A stretch of 64,000 nucleotides of DNA from Azorinus chamasolen (Eukaryota; Mollusca; Bivalvia; Cardiida; Solecurtidae), in the NCBI GenBank assembly GCA_963576725.1, contig OY755246.1, positions 71,416,371 through 71,480,370 of the forward strand. The letters are read 5' to 3'. Both the position numbers and the translations under genes were made by a program. Position 1 is the stretch's first letter. Each line of letters begins with the position of its first letter. Shown here one piece after another: positions 10,498 to 21,900 of this stretch. The notes beneath the pieces were generated by a model. It made no database searches. It saw only the letters and a program-made list of their open reading frames with translations, and was not told where the DNA came from.

Positions 10498-11617
10498 ACA
10501 ATACCGGTAGTACCTTTATATTTATCATGAAATAATCTGCTGATTATGATATGTTATTAAGAGTGAATAGTCCTGCATTTTCCCTCATAAAAAGCTGTGA
10601 TGATCGACTAAATTGCACTCAAGTCACAAAGACAAGGAGCTTAAAATAATGTGACAAATGCCTCCAAGGTGAGGCTTTTGAAGACAATGGTGACCTTGAC
10701 CTTTGAGCTCTGGATCTGGGAGTAACATGAAACTGACTTTCCCATGGTACTAATCCCATCAATAATGACAAAGTGATGACCAAGATCTACGAAAGCCAAC
10801 AAACAGCTGGATTCCTTCAGGAGCATAAAAACAAGGAATTACTGATGAAAATGTAAAGATTCTCACTAGTTTAGAAATACTGATTATCACAAGGTCGATA
10901 TGTCTTTCCCAAGTTGCTGTTTAATGAACAATTACTATTTTTGCAAGCAATCAGTTAACTCTGCAGTGCAGGTTGTGTGTTCCAAAACAAGTTTTTTCCT
11001 GGTCTTAAGTGATGTTTAAGAATTCCAAATAAGACCGTGTAACCAAACAATGTATTGATCAGGGAGATATTTCAGGACAAGGAATTTACCTTTTTCCAAG
11101 AAACAATTACCATGAGCCTCCCACCACTGGTAACAGTGGGGCACCCCACCACCTTTCTCATTATCGACCATTAACAACTTTATAGATTTGAGAAATGAGA
11201 AGAAAAGGGCGTAAATTTTGTGTAATTATCTGCTTTCAGTGAAATGAACCTTTTTAAATGAATAATCTAATTCAGTCAAACATTAGAAATGTTTTTCTCT
11301 CATCTTGATTGAATTGGTATATTTCCATGTCAGATTATTTGTTTAGTCCATTCTAAATTCCTAGAAAACAACTATTGGCAGAGTGTGCATATTTTGTTTA
11401 GATGAAGGAAGCCTATTCACTAGAATCCAATGCTTCCCTCCAGTAGTAAATGTTTCTCATCTATATTTCTGTCTACTTGGATAGCTTTCTGAAATACATA
11501 AAATATTCAAAGTACCACAACTCACCCTGCAGTTCCTCTAGTCCAGATAGCCCATTACAGTGACAATAGGCATTTATAAATTTGTTTACCAAATACTTTA
11601 GTGGGTCATTTATATTT
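10498..11617. other. Mostly unassigned; fragments of dispersed repeats
   Basis: GTGACCTTGACCTTTGAGCT near 10690 resembles the IntF internal unit. CACTGGTAACAGTGGGGCAC then CCCACCACC near 11125 resembles the element at 33536. Otherwise no feature is visible. Confidence 0.4.
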
Positions 11618-11810
11618 CACCCTTTGAATGGTGGAAACCCATGAAAAACAGTGCAGACCCAGATCAGAGAGCTCCTAGAGGAGTCCCCTGATCAAGTTCT
11701 GCACAGTTTATTATTCAATATTCTCTTGCAAATTATTACGAATAGATTGTTAACTATGAACCATTCCAATTTTAGTATTTTGGAATATGAAGCGTATCAA
11801 AATGGTTCCA
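11618..11810 (+). mobile_element. PalB element
   Basis: CACCCTTTGAATGGTGG start, then AAACAGTGCAGACCCAGATC and a hairpin with GAGCTCCTAGAGGAGTC and GATCAAGTTCTGCACAGTTT. The right end is not resolved. Confidence 0.7.
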
Positions 11811-12167
11811 AAACTGTGCGGTCCTCTAGTGTGGTGTTGTTCAGATAAAAAAAAAAGCAGTTTTACCCTCATACATCTACTTTAGTGTCTTATTTCATCT
11901 GCTATAAACTCCATAAAGTTCCTACGAAACAACTACTTTTTGAGAGACACAAAGACCAGCTTGGTAATTTAAGGCGGCATATCTCTGGCAAAAATGCAGA
12001 TTCTTTCCAGATTTATCCCTCCCGGTAGAACAAAACCATGCTGGTGCCGGTCCCGTGGGGGACTACGAGACCTACAATAAGATGATCACATGCCTTATAT
12101 GGTAGGCTTACCGAGAACTAGGGAACCACACAATAACTAAAGCTATTGAAAACATTTTGCATCTTAA

Positions 12168-13325
12168 CCCTCGTCTCCATAAATACGCCCTTTAACGCTT
12201 TTGTAGACAGAGTAGACCCCGATCAGACGGCTCCTGTCTACTTATGAGATAATACAGATCTAATTCTACAGTTTCTGCTATGGCCAAAGATTTCTGAGTT
12301 CAAATGCCATTATATAACAAGAGTGCCAAAATGTCACAATATACGCCCGTCAAATGTCTGGAAGTTGAAAGGCCATTACTCCATATCAGGTGGCATAAAG
12401 TAAGGGGAGATAATTGTGGAGTGTCAAGAGCATTCTTGCTATTTATAAAACCTGACTGAGACATTATGGTAATATACATGCTGACCAAATTCGAAAAGGA
12501 TTGGATTACAATTGTTTGAGATAGGGGGCGGACAAGCAAAAGTTCACTGAAATTCATAAAGTAAGGGGAGATAATTCTTGAGAGTCAGAGACAACCTTAC
12601 TGGCAATCATACTTGACTGTGACATTATGGTAAAATTCATGCTGACCAAATTTGAAAAGGATTGGATTACATTTGTTTGAGTTAGAGAAAGGACAAGCAA
12701 AAATTCACGGGAATTAATAAAGTAAGGGGAGATAATTCTGGAGTGCCTGTGGCAATTGTGCTGATTATCGAACATGACTGAGACATTATGTTAATATACA
12801 TGCTGACAAAATTTGAAAAGGATTAGATTACATTTGTTTGAGTTAGAGAGTGGGCAAGCAAAAATGCACGGAAATTCATTAAGTAAGGGGCAGATAATTC
12901 TTTAGTTTCTGGGGCAATCTTGCTGGTTATCGAACTCGACTTAGACATTATAGTAATATATTTGCTGACAAAATTTGAAACGGATTGGATTACATTTGTT
13001 TGAGTTAGAGAGCGGATAAGCTAAAATTCAAGGAATTTCATAAAGTAAGGGGAGATAATTCTCGAGTGTCTAAGCCAATCTTGCTGGTTATCGAACATGA
13101 CCGAGACATTTTGGTAATATACATGCTGACAAATTTTGAAAAGGATTGGATTGCATTCGTTCGAGTTAGAGAGCGGATAAGCAAAAGTTCAGGGACTGAC
13201 AGACGGACGGACAGACAGCACCATGACATAATACGTCCCGTCTGAAGACGGGCGTATAAATATTCAGCTATTATTAATATTCATGATGTCATCATTTCAT
13301 ACATAAATATTCATGCAGTAAAGGG
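12168..13325 (-). mobile_element. PalA element split by IntE
   Basis: Left TTAA 12164-12167 then CCCTCGTCTCC, AGACAGAGTAGACCCCGATC and TTCTACAGTTTCTGCTATGG up to ATGCCATTATATA. IntE intervenes. The host resumes AATATTCAGCTATTATTAAT and ends GTAAAGGG before TTAA 13326-13329. Removing IntE restores a PalA of about 210 bp. Confidence 0.85.
12315..13258. mobile_element. IntE: element with 161-bp internal units, nested in PalA
   Basis: Inverted ends ATACGCCCGTC (12341-12351) and GACGGGCGTAT (13247-13257) enclose five units starting at 12394, 12555, 12716, 12877 and 13039, each opening CATAAAGTAAGGGGAGATAA. A CCCGTCT/AGACGGG hairpin sits at 13237-13252. Minus-strand frames inside are repeat artefacts. 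Confidence 0.85.
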
Positions 13326-13339
13326 TTAAAATCACTTCC

Positions 13340-13613
13340 TTGTTATTCTTCATTCAATCTGTTATGTACACTGAATACAGGTTTCATGATCTAGATGTTA
13401 ATGACAACATCATTATATATTCGCTGGATTTGTTATAATTGTATATAAGACACAGGATTTTTTGGCCATGGCAGAAACTAGAATCAGATCTATATAATTT
13501 CATAAGCAAATACAGCAGATTCTGATCAGATGGATCCTGCAGGAGTTCTTTCATTTGGATCTACTCTATTTGCAAAGGCATGAAAAAGTGTTTATATGAC
13601 AGAAAGGATTAAG
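13340..13613 (+). mobile_element. PalA element
   Basis: GGCCATGGCAGAAACTAGAA, AGCAAATACAGCAGATTCTG, hairpin centre GGATCCTGCAGGAG, then TTGCAAAGGCATGAAAAAGT and AGAAAGGATTAA. The left end is poorly defined. Confidence 0.7.
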
Positions 13614-13749
13614 GGAAGGAGAAGGACAAAGACCTACTAATCATGACCACATCGATATGGTCTCTTGGTGATTATTGCAAGGTGGACAAGAACTTGTTGA
13701 TGATTTTTGCAGAGTCGGCAGAAGTCCCTTCAAGATTTTTTTACATTAA

Positions 13750-13953
13750 CCCTTACAGTGTGGGACATGAGTCACCAATGTCCTTTGCAAACAGTGTAGA
13801 CCCAGATGAGAGAGTTCCTAGAGGAGCCCTCTCATCAGGATCTACACTGTTTGTCATGTTATACATTTCTTTAGAAAACCCTAAATATTCACCATCAGCT
13901 TGACCTGTTTGAATTTTGGAATAGTCCATTAGAAAATTCAGAATTGTACAGGG
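13750..13953 (+). mobile_element. PalK element
   Basis: Flanked by TTAA at 13746-13749 and 13954-13957. It starts CCCTTACAGTGTGGG and ends AATTGTACAGGG. The hairpin CAGTGTAGACCCAGATGAGA..GTTCCTAGAGGAGC..CTCTCATCAGGATCTACACTG shares GTAGACCCAGAT and GAGC words with PalA and PalB. Confidence 0.85.
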
Positions 13954-13976
13954 TTAACCTGGTAAAGATGTGTTAA

Positions 13977-14180
13977 CCTTTTTACTCCATAGCGACACCT
14001 TTACACCTGTAGGAACTGTCTAAACACCTGTAGGAACTGTCTAAACACCTGTAGGAACTGTCTAAACACCTGTAGGAACTGTCTAATAAGATCTGCTATG
14101 TATGCTTACGGAATTATACAAAATAGATTTGATTCTACATTTTCTACCATGTTCAAATCTTCCTAATATACCAGTAGTCA
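13977..14180 (-). mobile_element. PalA element carrying a 21-bp array
   Basis: TTAA 13973-13976, CCTTTTTACTCC, then four copies of ACACCTGTAGGAACTGTCTA (period 21, 14003-14086) in the hairpin position, then ATAAGATCTGC, TTGATTCTACATTTTCTACC and a decayed right end. Confidence 0.75.
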
Positions 14181-14186
14181 ATGACA

Positions 14187-14969
14187 AAATGCTAACGTCC
14201 TTATGATAGTCTGGTGGTCATCTTGCAAAAAATCATCCAATTCAATTTGAAATCATTGTATATTAACACTTGAAATAATTTCTGTTGTATGAGGTGAGCA
14301 TGAATTGTTTCTGTTGTATGAGGTGAGCCTGAATTGTTGCATGCTAGAATGTACAATGAATTTGACTATCATGTGACAAGTAGAAATTGTTTAAAGCTAG
14401 GACTTATGATAATATTGGTTGTAAATCTTTCATAAGATGGGTCAATGGTCTGTGGGTGTTCTTACAACTGTAGCTGGACACAAGCAAGGCAACTTGCAGA
14501 CATACTTTGTTCCCTCACCAGTCTCAGACCTCTCCCCCCTTACACAGGACTTCTCCCCTTGCTCCTGTTGTTTCATCACAGGTTTATTTCAATTATCATT
14601 ATGTCACACATTTCCTTGGCAACCTTACAGCTGCGAGACAGAGGTATTGTCTTCTGACTCACTGCAGAAGCATTTTAATACCTTCATGACAGTCTGAGTC
14701 TGGGAGCACATAAAGCATGATGAATATAATAAATTAAATATGACATCGCCCAATCACTGGTGAAAAAAGATCTAGCCTGTAACATTGGCACTGGGTCCTT
14801 GACTCTCTTATTCATCTTGGAAAGAATTCCCAAGACAATATGATGTAACAAAAGTGACATACAATACCGTTAACATTACTGCATATCATATCTGTTAACA
14901 TCAGTACATATCATATCTGTATCTCTGCTTGCACCAAGTGTCGACTGGAAGATGTGAAGTCTACATGGT
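14187..14969. other. Unassigned, two small duplications
   Basis: TTTCTGTTGTATGAGGTGAG occurs twice (about 14280-14337, period 29) and CATATCATATCTGTTAACAT-type sequence twice (about 14870-14921). Three forward frames overlap at 14437-14697 in different phases, without coding support. Confidence 0.45.
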
Positions 14970-14976
14970 TAATTAA

Positions 14977-15193
14977 CCCATTCCCTCATATTGACGCCTT
15001 TTGACACCTCTGTAAAAGTCACTTTTTGAAACTATAATGATAAATAGGGCATTTTGCTCCATAGGAGCAAATGCTTTATTTATCACAATGGTTTCAAAAT
15101 ATAAGTCTGAAATTTTCAGTTTTTCTAGTAAATGCTCCTTTTCAGTAGATTTATTCAGAGGTTGGGTTTAAAAATAGCCTATGAGGTAATGGG
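14977..15193 (+). mobile_element. PalD element, complete
   Basis: TTAA at 14973-14976 and 15194-15197. Terminal inverted repeat CCCATTCCCTCATA against TATGAGGTAATGGG, 13 of 14 matching. Central palindrome GGGCATTTTGCTCC..GGAGCAAATGC inside ATGATAAAT/ATTTATCACAAT. It is 217 bp with no coding capacity. Confidence 0.9.
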
Positions 15194-15197
15194 TTAA

Positions 15198-15480
15198 TAT
15201 CTAACTGTGCAATTTGCAATTTTATATCATTTTTGTTTGCAAAACTTGCTGTCTGCTGCATTTCAAAGTACATGTATGCATTTCTTCCATTTCTCAACAG
15301 AAAAACACAATGAGAGTGTCAAACAGTTTGGATCTCTTTTACCAAGTTACTTATGACATCTCATCTAAATCCAAACAGTTTGGATCTCTTTTACCAAGTT
15401 ACTTATGACAATCCAAACAGTTTGGATCTCTTTTACCAAGTTACTTATGACAATCCAAACAGTTTGCAATGGCAATCCCT
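15198..15480 (+). mobile_element. PalC element with 42-bp internal duplication
   Basis: It follows PalD directly. TTCTTCCATTTCTCAACAG and GTGTCAAACAGTTTGGATC lead into units AACAGTTTGGATCTCTTTTA + CCAAGTTACTTATGAC, present three times (15318-15470). The first spacing is longer; the later period is 42. Confidence 0.8.
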
Positions 15481-15604
15481 GTTTTGCAGCTAGTGTGGAA
15501 AAATGACATGCTTTAGATGAATTTTGTATAACTATAAAGTTTGAAGTTATCTGAGATGCTCAAAGGAATCCATAATTTCTGTCATTCTGAACTGCACTCT
15601 TTAA

Positions 15605-15818
15605 CCCTTTTCCCATTAAATATTCATGAAAAGAAACAATGACATCATGAATATCTATTAGCTGAACTTTTATAATGGCATATGTACATAGGAATTGTTG
15701 GTATTGGCAGAAAGTGTAGAGTCAGATCTATTATAATTGTATAAGCAAACAGATCTCTTATAGGAGCGATATGATCTGTTTGTGAAGGTGTGAAAAGGCG
15801 TTTATATGAACGAAAGGG
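15605..15818 (+). mobile_element. PalA element, complete
   Basis: TTAA 15601-15604 and 15819-15822, CCCTTTTCCC start and GAACGAAAGGG end. CAGAAAGTGTAGAGTCAGAT and a short hairpin ATCTCTTATAGGAGCGATAT are internal. Confidence 0.85.
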
Positions 15819-15822
15819 TTAA

Positions 15823-15999
15823 CACAGAACTCCATGAATATTCATCATAATTAATTAACTGCACTATGAACATAGGATCTTCTTATCCTAACAATAAGTG
15901 TAAAATCTGATCTCTATTATTTCATAAACAAACAGGAGCTGTCTCATCTGGGTCTACTCTGTTTAAGGCACAAAAGGGTATATATGGATAATACAGGGT
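15823..15999 (+). mobile_element. PalA element, partial left end
   Basis: CTCCATGAATATTCATC, TAAGTGTAAAATCTGATC, CAAACAGGAGCTGTCTCATC, TGGGTCTACTCTGTTTA, and ACAGGGTTAA end. It abuts the previous PalA head to tail. Confidence 0.7.
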
Positions 16000-16336
16000 T
16001 AAATGAAATAAAAGAAAACAAATATATTCTGAATCTATGAACAAGTGTGCTAACTATGAGATACTAGAGCAGCTGGGCATTATTTTACCTAATTATTTGG
16101 AGACCCAAATTTCTCCTAAGCTTAATAATCACTTCATGTCACTCTGCATCTCATCCATAATGAGCTCATTTTCATAGATAATGTAAGCATGAAAATATTT
16201 CACCAATACCTTAATTACTCAAAAGTATTCAGACAGACAAACATTATAAGGCCAATATAAGTGCAGATCCAGATCAAATGGCCCCTGACATAGAAGTTTA
16301 AACAGGATCTAAACTATCTGCTGCTATATCAGTCTA

Positions 16337-16662
16337 CTTTAACCCTTTCCTCCATGAATATTTATGTAAGAAATAATGACATGATGCATATTCATTAGAT
16401 TAATTGTTATAATATAACATGTACATGGACACAGGAATTTTTGGCCATGGCAGAAAATATAAACTAGATGCCCATGGGCGACATGTCGAGCCCGCTGGCC
16501 ATTTACCAATAGTAAATGCAAAAGTTAGACAGAGCAGATCCTTATCAGGTAGCTCCTATAGGAATGTTAGACAGAGTAGATCCTTATCAGGTAGCTCCTA
16601 TAGGAATGCCTGATCAGTAGGTCTACTTTGCAAAAGCATGAAAAACAAATAAAGGGTAATTA
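16337..16662 (+). mobile_element. PalA element with inserted and duplicated segments
   Basis: AACCCTTTCCTCCATGAATA start, GGCCATGGCAGAAAATATAA, then a foreign GCCCATGGGCGACATGTCGA + GCCCGC tract at about 16468-16500. Two 42-bp hairpin copies (16524, 16566) hold GATCCTTATCAGGTAGCTCC. The end is AATAAAGGGTAATTA. Confidence 0.65.
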
Positions 16663-17412
16663 TAGGCATACGTCGAGTTTGTGAAATTTGACTTTTGACC
16701 TCAAAGTGTTACCATGACCTTTCAGCTATTGACCTGGTTTTTGTGCGCGACACGCCATACCTTCTAGAGAAACATTTATGTCTAGTCATTTCACAATCCA
16801 TCACAATTCCGAGTTAGAGCCCGGATAAGCAAAAAAATACATGTTTTTTTTACCTCTGACCTCTAAGTATGACATTGACCTTTCAGCAACTGACCTAGTT
16901 TTTGTCTGCGAAACACCATACCTTCTAGAGGAACATATATGCCTTAGTCATTTCACAATCCATCCATGGAGTTCTGAGTTAGAGCCCGGACAAGCAAAAA
17001 AAATACATGTTTTTTTACCTTTGACCTCTAAGTTAGTATGAGCCTGACTTTTCAATTACTGACCTGTTTTATTCACATGACACACCGTACCTTCTTGAGG
17101 AACATTTATGCCTAGTCATTTCACAATCCATTCATTGAGTTCTGAGTTAGAGCCCGGACAAGCAAAAAAATATACGTTTTTGACCTTTGACCTCCAAGAA
17201 TGACCTTGACCTTTCACCTTCTGATCTGGTTATTGTATGTGACACGCCATACCTTCTAGTGGAACATTTATACAGAGTCATTTCACAATCCATTCATGAA
17301 GTATGAAGTTCTGAGTTAGAGCCCAGATAAGGCCGGATGCACACACTAACATACACCCACCATGCGCAGACATTGTGGCGACTACATCGAGCTCACCACA
17401 AGCGGGCTCTAC
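16663..17412. mobile_element. IntF: element with 165-169-bp internal units
   Basis: Four diverged units carry GAGTTAGAGCCCGGA at 16811, 16976, 17144 and 17313, each with TTTGACCT, TGACCTTTCAGC and TCATTTCACAATCCAT. GGCGACTACATCGAGC..AAGCGGGCTC at the right end is a rough inverse of GGCGACATGTCGAGCCCGC near 16480, so the element may extend left into the preceding PalA. Confidence 0.65.
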
Positions 17413-17414
17413 AA

Positions 17415-17553
17415 AAAGCATATCTATACTGTATTATATGATAAGCAAACACAGCAGACCCTGATCAGACGGCTCCTACAGGAGCTGTCTGATCTGAGTC
17501 TACTGTGTTTGCAAAGGCGTAGAAAGACGTATTTATGGAGTAAAGAGTAAAGT
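17415..17553 (+). mobile_element. PalA right half
   Basis: AAGCAAACACAGCAGACCCT, GATCAGACGGCTCCTACAGG and AGCTGTCTGATCTGAGTC form a clean hairpin, then GCGTAGAAAGACG and GGAGTAAAGAGTAA. It may be the other half of the PalA interrupted near 16468. Confidence 0.75.
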
Positions 17554-17758
17554 TATCAAAATGATGCCATATTGAGTCATTCAGCTTTACATAGAGTCTT
17601 TAACTGGGACTCTCAGTAGTGTTCAGGTCATAAGAAAATTGATTACAGTCTCTTACTATCAACAGAAAGGGAGCATTTATCACCAGCAAAATCTTAATTA
17701 GGGTCATTGACAAATTATTGTGAGACTTACAGCTGAGGACCTAACCATGGCAATGCTG

Positions 17759-17913
17759 AATCTTAACACTGGACTTGGACCACTAGTCTAACATGTCCAT
17801 TAACACTGGACCTGGATCACTAGTCTAACATGTCCATTAACACTGGACCTGGATCACTAGTCTAACATGTCCATTAACACTGAACTTGGACCACTATTCT
17901 AAGATGTCCATTC
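17759..17913. repeat. 37-bp tandem array, 4 copies
   Basis: Units ATTAACACTGGACCTGGATC + ACTAGTCTAACATGTCC. The outer copies are more diverged than the inner two. Confidence 0.93.
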
Positions 17914-18177
17914 TATTATCTCTGCAACGGGAGAAGTCTCTACTCAGAGTTTCTAAAAGTAAACAGCGTAGAATCTGATCAGAGAGTTCCTGCTGAAGCC
18001 AAATGATTTGGGTCATACTATGATAGCTCTGCCTATGAATAACAGTGACTCTATACTGGTAATACTGCAGTATGCAAACGGCTGAAGTCTCTAAGCCTCA
18101 TGAATATTCAAACATTGACTACGGAATCTTCACATGGACATAACACAATTCTCAAAAGTCTTTACATGAATCTTTAA

Positions 18178-18427
18178 ACCCCTTCCCTGTTGCAAATTCA
18201 AGCAAGAAATAATGACATTATGAATACCGGTATATATTAGCTAAATGTTTATAAATATGATGGCAAGTTGGTACGCAGGATATTTTGGTATTAGTAGAAA
18301 CTGTAGTCAGACCTATTATCATTTCATAAGAAAACAGTACAGACCCTGATGATGATCAGACAGCTCCTACAGGAGTCATCTGATCTGGATCTACTCCATT
18401 TGCAAAGGCATGAAAAGGCATTTATCC
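18178..18427 (+). mobile_element. PalA element
   Basis: AACCCCTTCCCTGTTGC start, TAGTAGAAACTGTAGTCAGA, and hairpin GATCAGACAGCTCCTACAGG + AGTCATCTGATCTGGATC. The hairpin left arm has a small GATGAT duplication. Confidence 0.8.
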
Positions 18428-18640
18428 TTTTACTCCATGAATATTCATGTAAGAAATAATGACATGAATATTAATTAGATTGTTATAATAGCACATGGAA
18501 ACATGAGTTTTTGGCCATGGCAGAAACTGTAGAATCATATCTATATTACATCATAAGCAAACAGAGCAGACCCTGATCAGACAGCTCCTACTGGAGTCAT
18601 CTGGTCTGGGTCTATTCTGTTTACAAAGGCTTAGAAAGGC
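18428..18640 (+). mobile_element. PalA element, head to tail with the previous copy
   Basis: TTTTACTCCATGAATATTCA begins exactly where the previous copy ends at GGCATTTATCC. It has GGCAGAAACTGTAGAATCAT and the full hairpin. No TTAA separates the two, so they may be an element-scale tandem duplication. Confidence 0.8.
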
Positions 18641-18990
18641 ATAGATCATAGTCTTGTAACATCTTCTAATTATGTAGTTAAAGATCATCTGATTGTAATG
18701 AGTGCCTCACTTGAAGTGTCATGGTTGATCTGTTGGCTAAATTATTCATGCATCTCCTTTCTTACATGTAGAAACATGTACTAAAGGCATTAAATCCTTT
18801 CAATCTGCTGCTAAAAGACACACATTACATGAACCAACGAACTGTAGAGGAGTCTAGGTTTTATATTAAACAGATAGGGTAGAATGGTTATCTATTTTAA
18901 CTATTTAGAAAATAGAGTAGACCCAGATCAGATGGCTCATGTAATACTATTCCTTTTATTATATATCTTTAATATCTATGTATCTATCAA

Positions 18991-19210
18991 CCCTTTCCCT
19001 TCATATAAATGCCTTTTCATTGCATTTGCAAACCAAGTTGATCAAGATCAGGGCCTGATCATGGTCTGCTCAGTGTTTTGTTATGGCATGATCGATATCG
19101 ATCAAATTCTAAAGTCTTTGTCAAAGCAAACAAATCCCTTGAAAATTTAACATTTTGAAAATTCAGCTAATAAATATTACTGATTACATGAATATTGAAC
19201 AGGGAAGGGG
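18991..19210 (-). mobile_element. PalA element
   Basis: CCCTTTCCCTTCATATAAAT start, hairpin region GATCAGGGCCTGATCATGGTC, and end TTGAACAGGGAAGGGG before TTAA 19211. The left flank is TCAA instead of TTAA. Confidence 0.8.
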
Positions 19211-19214
19211 TTAA

Positions 19215-20053
19215 AAGATATAGACATTTTTCAAAAATCCTAAAATTGCTAAAACCAAATGTGCTCAACACCAACAGATTGTGTTTATTATGTCCATGTA
19301 GCAGTGAAGTATCGGTTTGACGTGACAACACTAACAATGGTTTTAATTCAATGTTGAAACCAATGACGTTCTACCTGATTTATCATCTTCTGACGTTTAT
19401 AATAAAGAAAATTCTAAAAGGTATCAATTTCCTATTTGATTACAGGTACAGGTAAATGTTAATGATTTGAAAGGCTTGTTTGATAGATATAAAGGACATA
19501 ATCTACTAGCAGGGAACTGAGCTATTAAGCTAGAATATACAAATCTGTCACTGTTGGGCTGGTTGGCAAATGACCTTCACATATTAAAATTCCCAGGGCA
19601 GGGAACCAGGTGTCCAGACCTTTTTTCTGGCCATTACAGAAGGCTAGACATCAGAAATTGCTGTAGATGTACAATAGATGTCTGCCCTCTTGGGAATGCG
19701 TTTCCTTTCACATTCAGCGAGAGTGAAGGCTGAGATTTATCATTGGTTGTCGTCTTGGTCTATCCCTCACTCTGTAGGAACCTTCAATCAGTCTCAGGCT
19801 AACCCTAGCAGACACATTACTGGCAAAATAACCGTATGGCCACTTTTTCCTCTAGACAAATTTGTGGTCTTATGAGATTCTGCAGTTTAGGTTTTGCTTC
19901 TCAGTGAAACTTGAGAAGAGAAGGAATTATGCAGAAGAGAAAAAAATACACCAGGTAGTAATCTTTAGTACACATATTAGCCCTTTTCTCAATAATAAAT
20001 ATGTCTTTTTACATCTTACATCTTTTAGATCTGACTTCAGTGGACAAAAACAG
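19215..20053. other. No recognisable feature
   Basis: Non-repetitive sequence. I see no exon with splice-site support and no element terminus. Confidence 0.5.
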
Positions 20054-20081
20054 CCCCCCCCCCCCCCCCCCAAAAAAAAAA
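20054..20081. repeat. Poly-C (18) / poly-A (10) tract
   Basis: Eighteen C followed by ten A. It lies about 60 bp before the first degenerate copy of the 40-bp satellite. Length in the assembly may be unreliable. Confidence 0.95.
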
Positions 20082-20137
20082 GAAAAGATTTTGCCTTTCT
20101 ACCGGTATATAATTTAAGACTGAAGAGTGACATTGGT

Positions 20138-21886
20138 TAGTGCCACAGTGGCCTACAATATTGGGGTATACAAAGAGTTTGCCTTTCTGTATAATTCAAG
20201 ACTGCAGAGTGACATTGTTTAAGTGCCACAGTGGCCTACACTAGTGGGGTGTACACAGATGATTGCCACAGTGGCCTACACTAGTGGGGTGTACACAGAT
20301 GAGTGTCACAGTGGCCTACACCATTGGGGTGTACACAGATGAGTGCCACAGTGGCCTACACCATTGGGGTGTACACAGATGAGTGCCACAGTGGCCTACA
20401 CCATTGGGGTGTACACAGATGATTGCCACAGTGACCTACACCATTGGGGTGTACACAGATGATTGCCACAGTGGCCTACACCATTGGGGTGTACACAGAT
20501 GATTGCCACAGTGGCCTACACCATTGGGGTGTACACAGATGATTGCCACAGTGGCCTACACCATTGGGGTGTACACAGATGAGTGTCACAGTGGCCTACA
20601 CCATTGGGGTGTACACAGATGATTGCCACAGTGGCCTACACCATTGGGGTGTACACAGATGAGTGTCACAGTGGCCTACACCATTGGGGTGTACACAGAT
20701 GATTGCCACAGTGGCCTACACCATTGGGGTGTACACAGATGAGTGTCACAGTGGCCTACACCATTGGGGTGTACACAGATGAGTGTCACAGTGGCCTACA
20801 CCATTGGGGTGTACACAGATGAGTGTCACAGTGGCCTACACCATTGGGGTGTACACAGATGAGTGTCACAGTGGCCTACACCATTGGGGTGTACACAGAT
20901 GAGTGTCACAGTGGCCTACACCATTGGGGTGTACACAGATGAGTGTCACAGTGGCCTACACCATTGGGGTGTACACAGATGAGTGCCACAGTGGCCTACA
21001 CCATTGGGGTGTACACAGATGATTGCCACAGTGACCTACACCATTGGGGTGTACACAGATGAGTGTCACAGTGGCCTACACCATTGGGGTGTACACAGAT
21101 GAGTGCCACAGTGGCCTACACCATTGGGGTGTACACAGATGATTGCCACAGTGGCCTACACCATTGGGGTGTACACAGATGAGTGTCACAGTGACCTACA
21201 CCATTGGGGTGTACACAGATGAGTGCCACAGTGGCCTACACCATTGGGGTGTACACAGATGATTGCCACAGTGGCCTACACCATTGGGGTGTACACAGAT
21301 GAGTGTCACAGTGGCCTACACCATTGGGGTGTACACAGATGAGTGTCACAGTGACCTACACCATTGGGGTGTACACAGATGAGTGTCACAGTGGCCTACA
21401 CCATTGGGGTGTACACAGATGATTGCCACAGTGGCCTACACCATTGGGGTGTACACAGATGAGTGCCACAGTGACCTACACCATTGGGGTGTACACAGAT
21501 GAGTGCCACAGTGACCTACACCATTGGGGTGTACACAGATGAGTGCCACAGTGACCTACACCATTGGGGTGTACACAGATGAGTGCCACAGTGACCTACA
21601 CCATTGGGGTGTACACAGATGAGTGCCACAGTGACCTACACCATTGGGGTGTACACAGATGAGTGCCACAGTGGCCTACACCATTGGGGTGTACACAGAT
21701 GAGTGCCACAGTGACCTACACCATTGGGGTGTACACAGATGAGTGCCACAGTGACCTACACCATTGGGGTGTACACAGATGATTGCCACAGTGGCCTACA
21801 CCATTGGGGTGTACACAGATGAGTGCCACAGTGGCCTACACTATTGGGGTGTAGAACGATGAGTGCCACAGTGGGCTACACTATTT
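20138..21886. repeat. 40-bp satellite, about 42 regular copies
   Basis: From 20221 every unit is exactly 40 bp: GAGTGCCACAGTGGCCTACA + CCATTGGGGTGTACACAGAT. Variants are GATTGCC, GAGTGTC and GTGACC. A diverged unit and an ~83-bp duplication that includes TTTGCCTTTCT precede it. The last units are diverged (GTAGAACGAT, GTGGGCTACA). Edges are diverged and the core uniform. Confidence 0.98.
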
Positions 21887-21900
21887 ACACAACACAGAAT

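Noticed and set aside
20221..21886. CRISPR-like regular array
   Set aside because: Units are contiguous with no unique spacers and sit in eukaryotic repeat-rich DNA; it is a satellite. The same holds for the other arrays.
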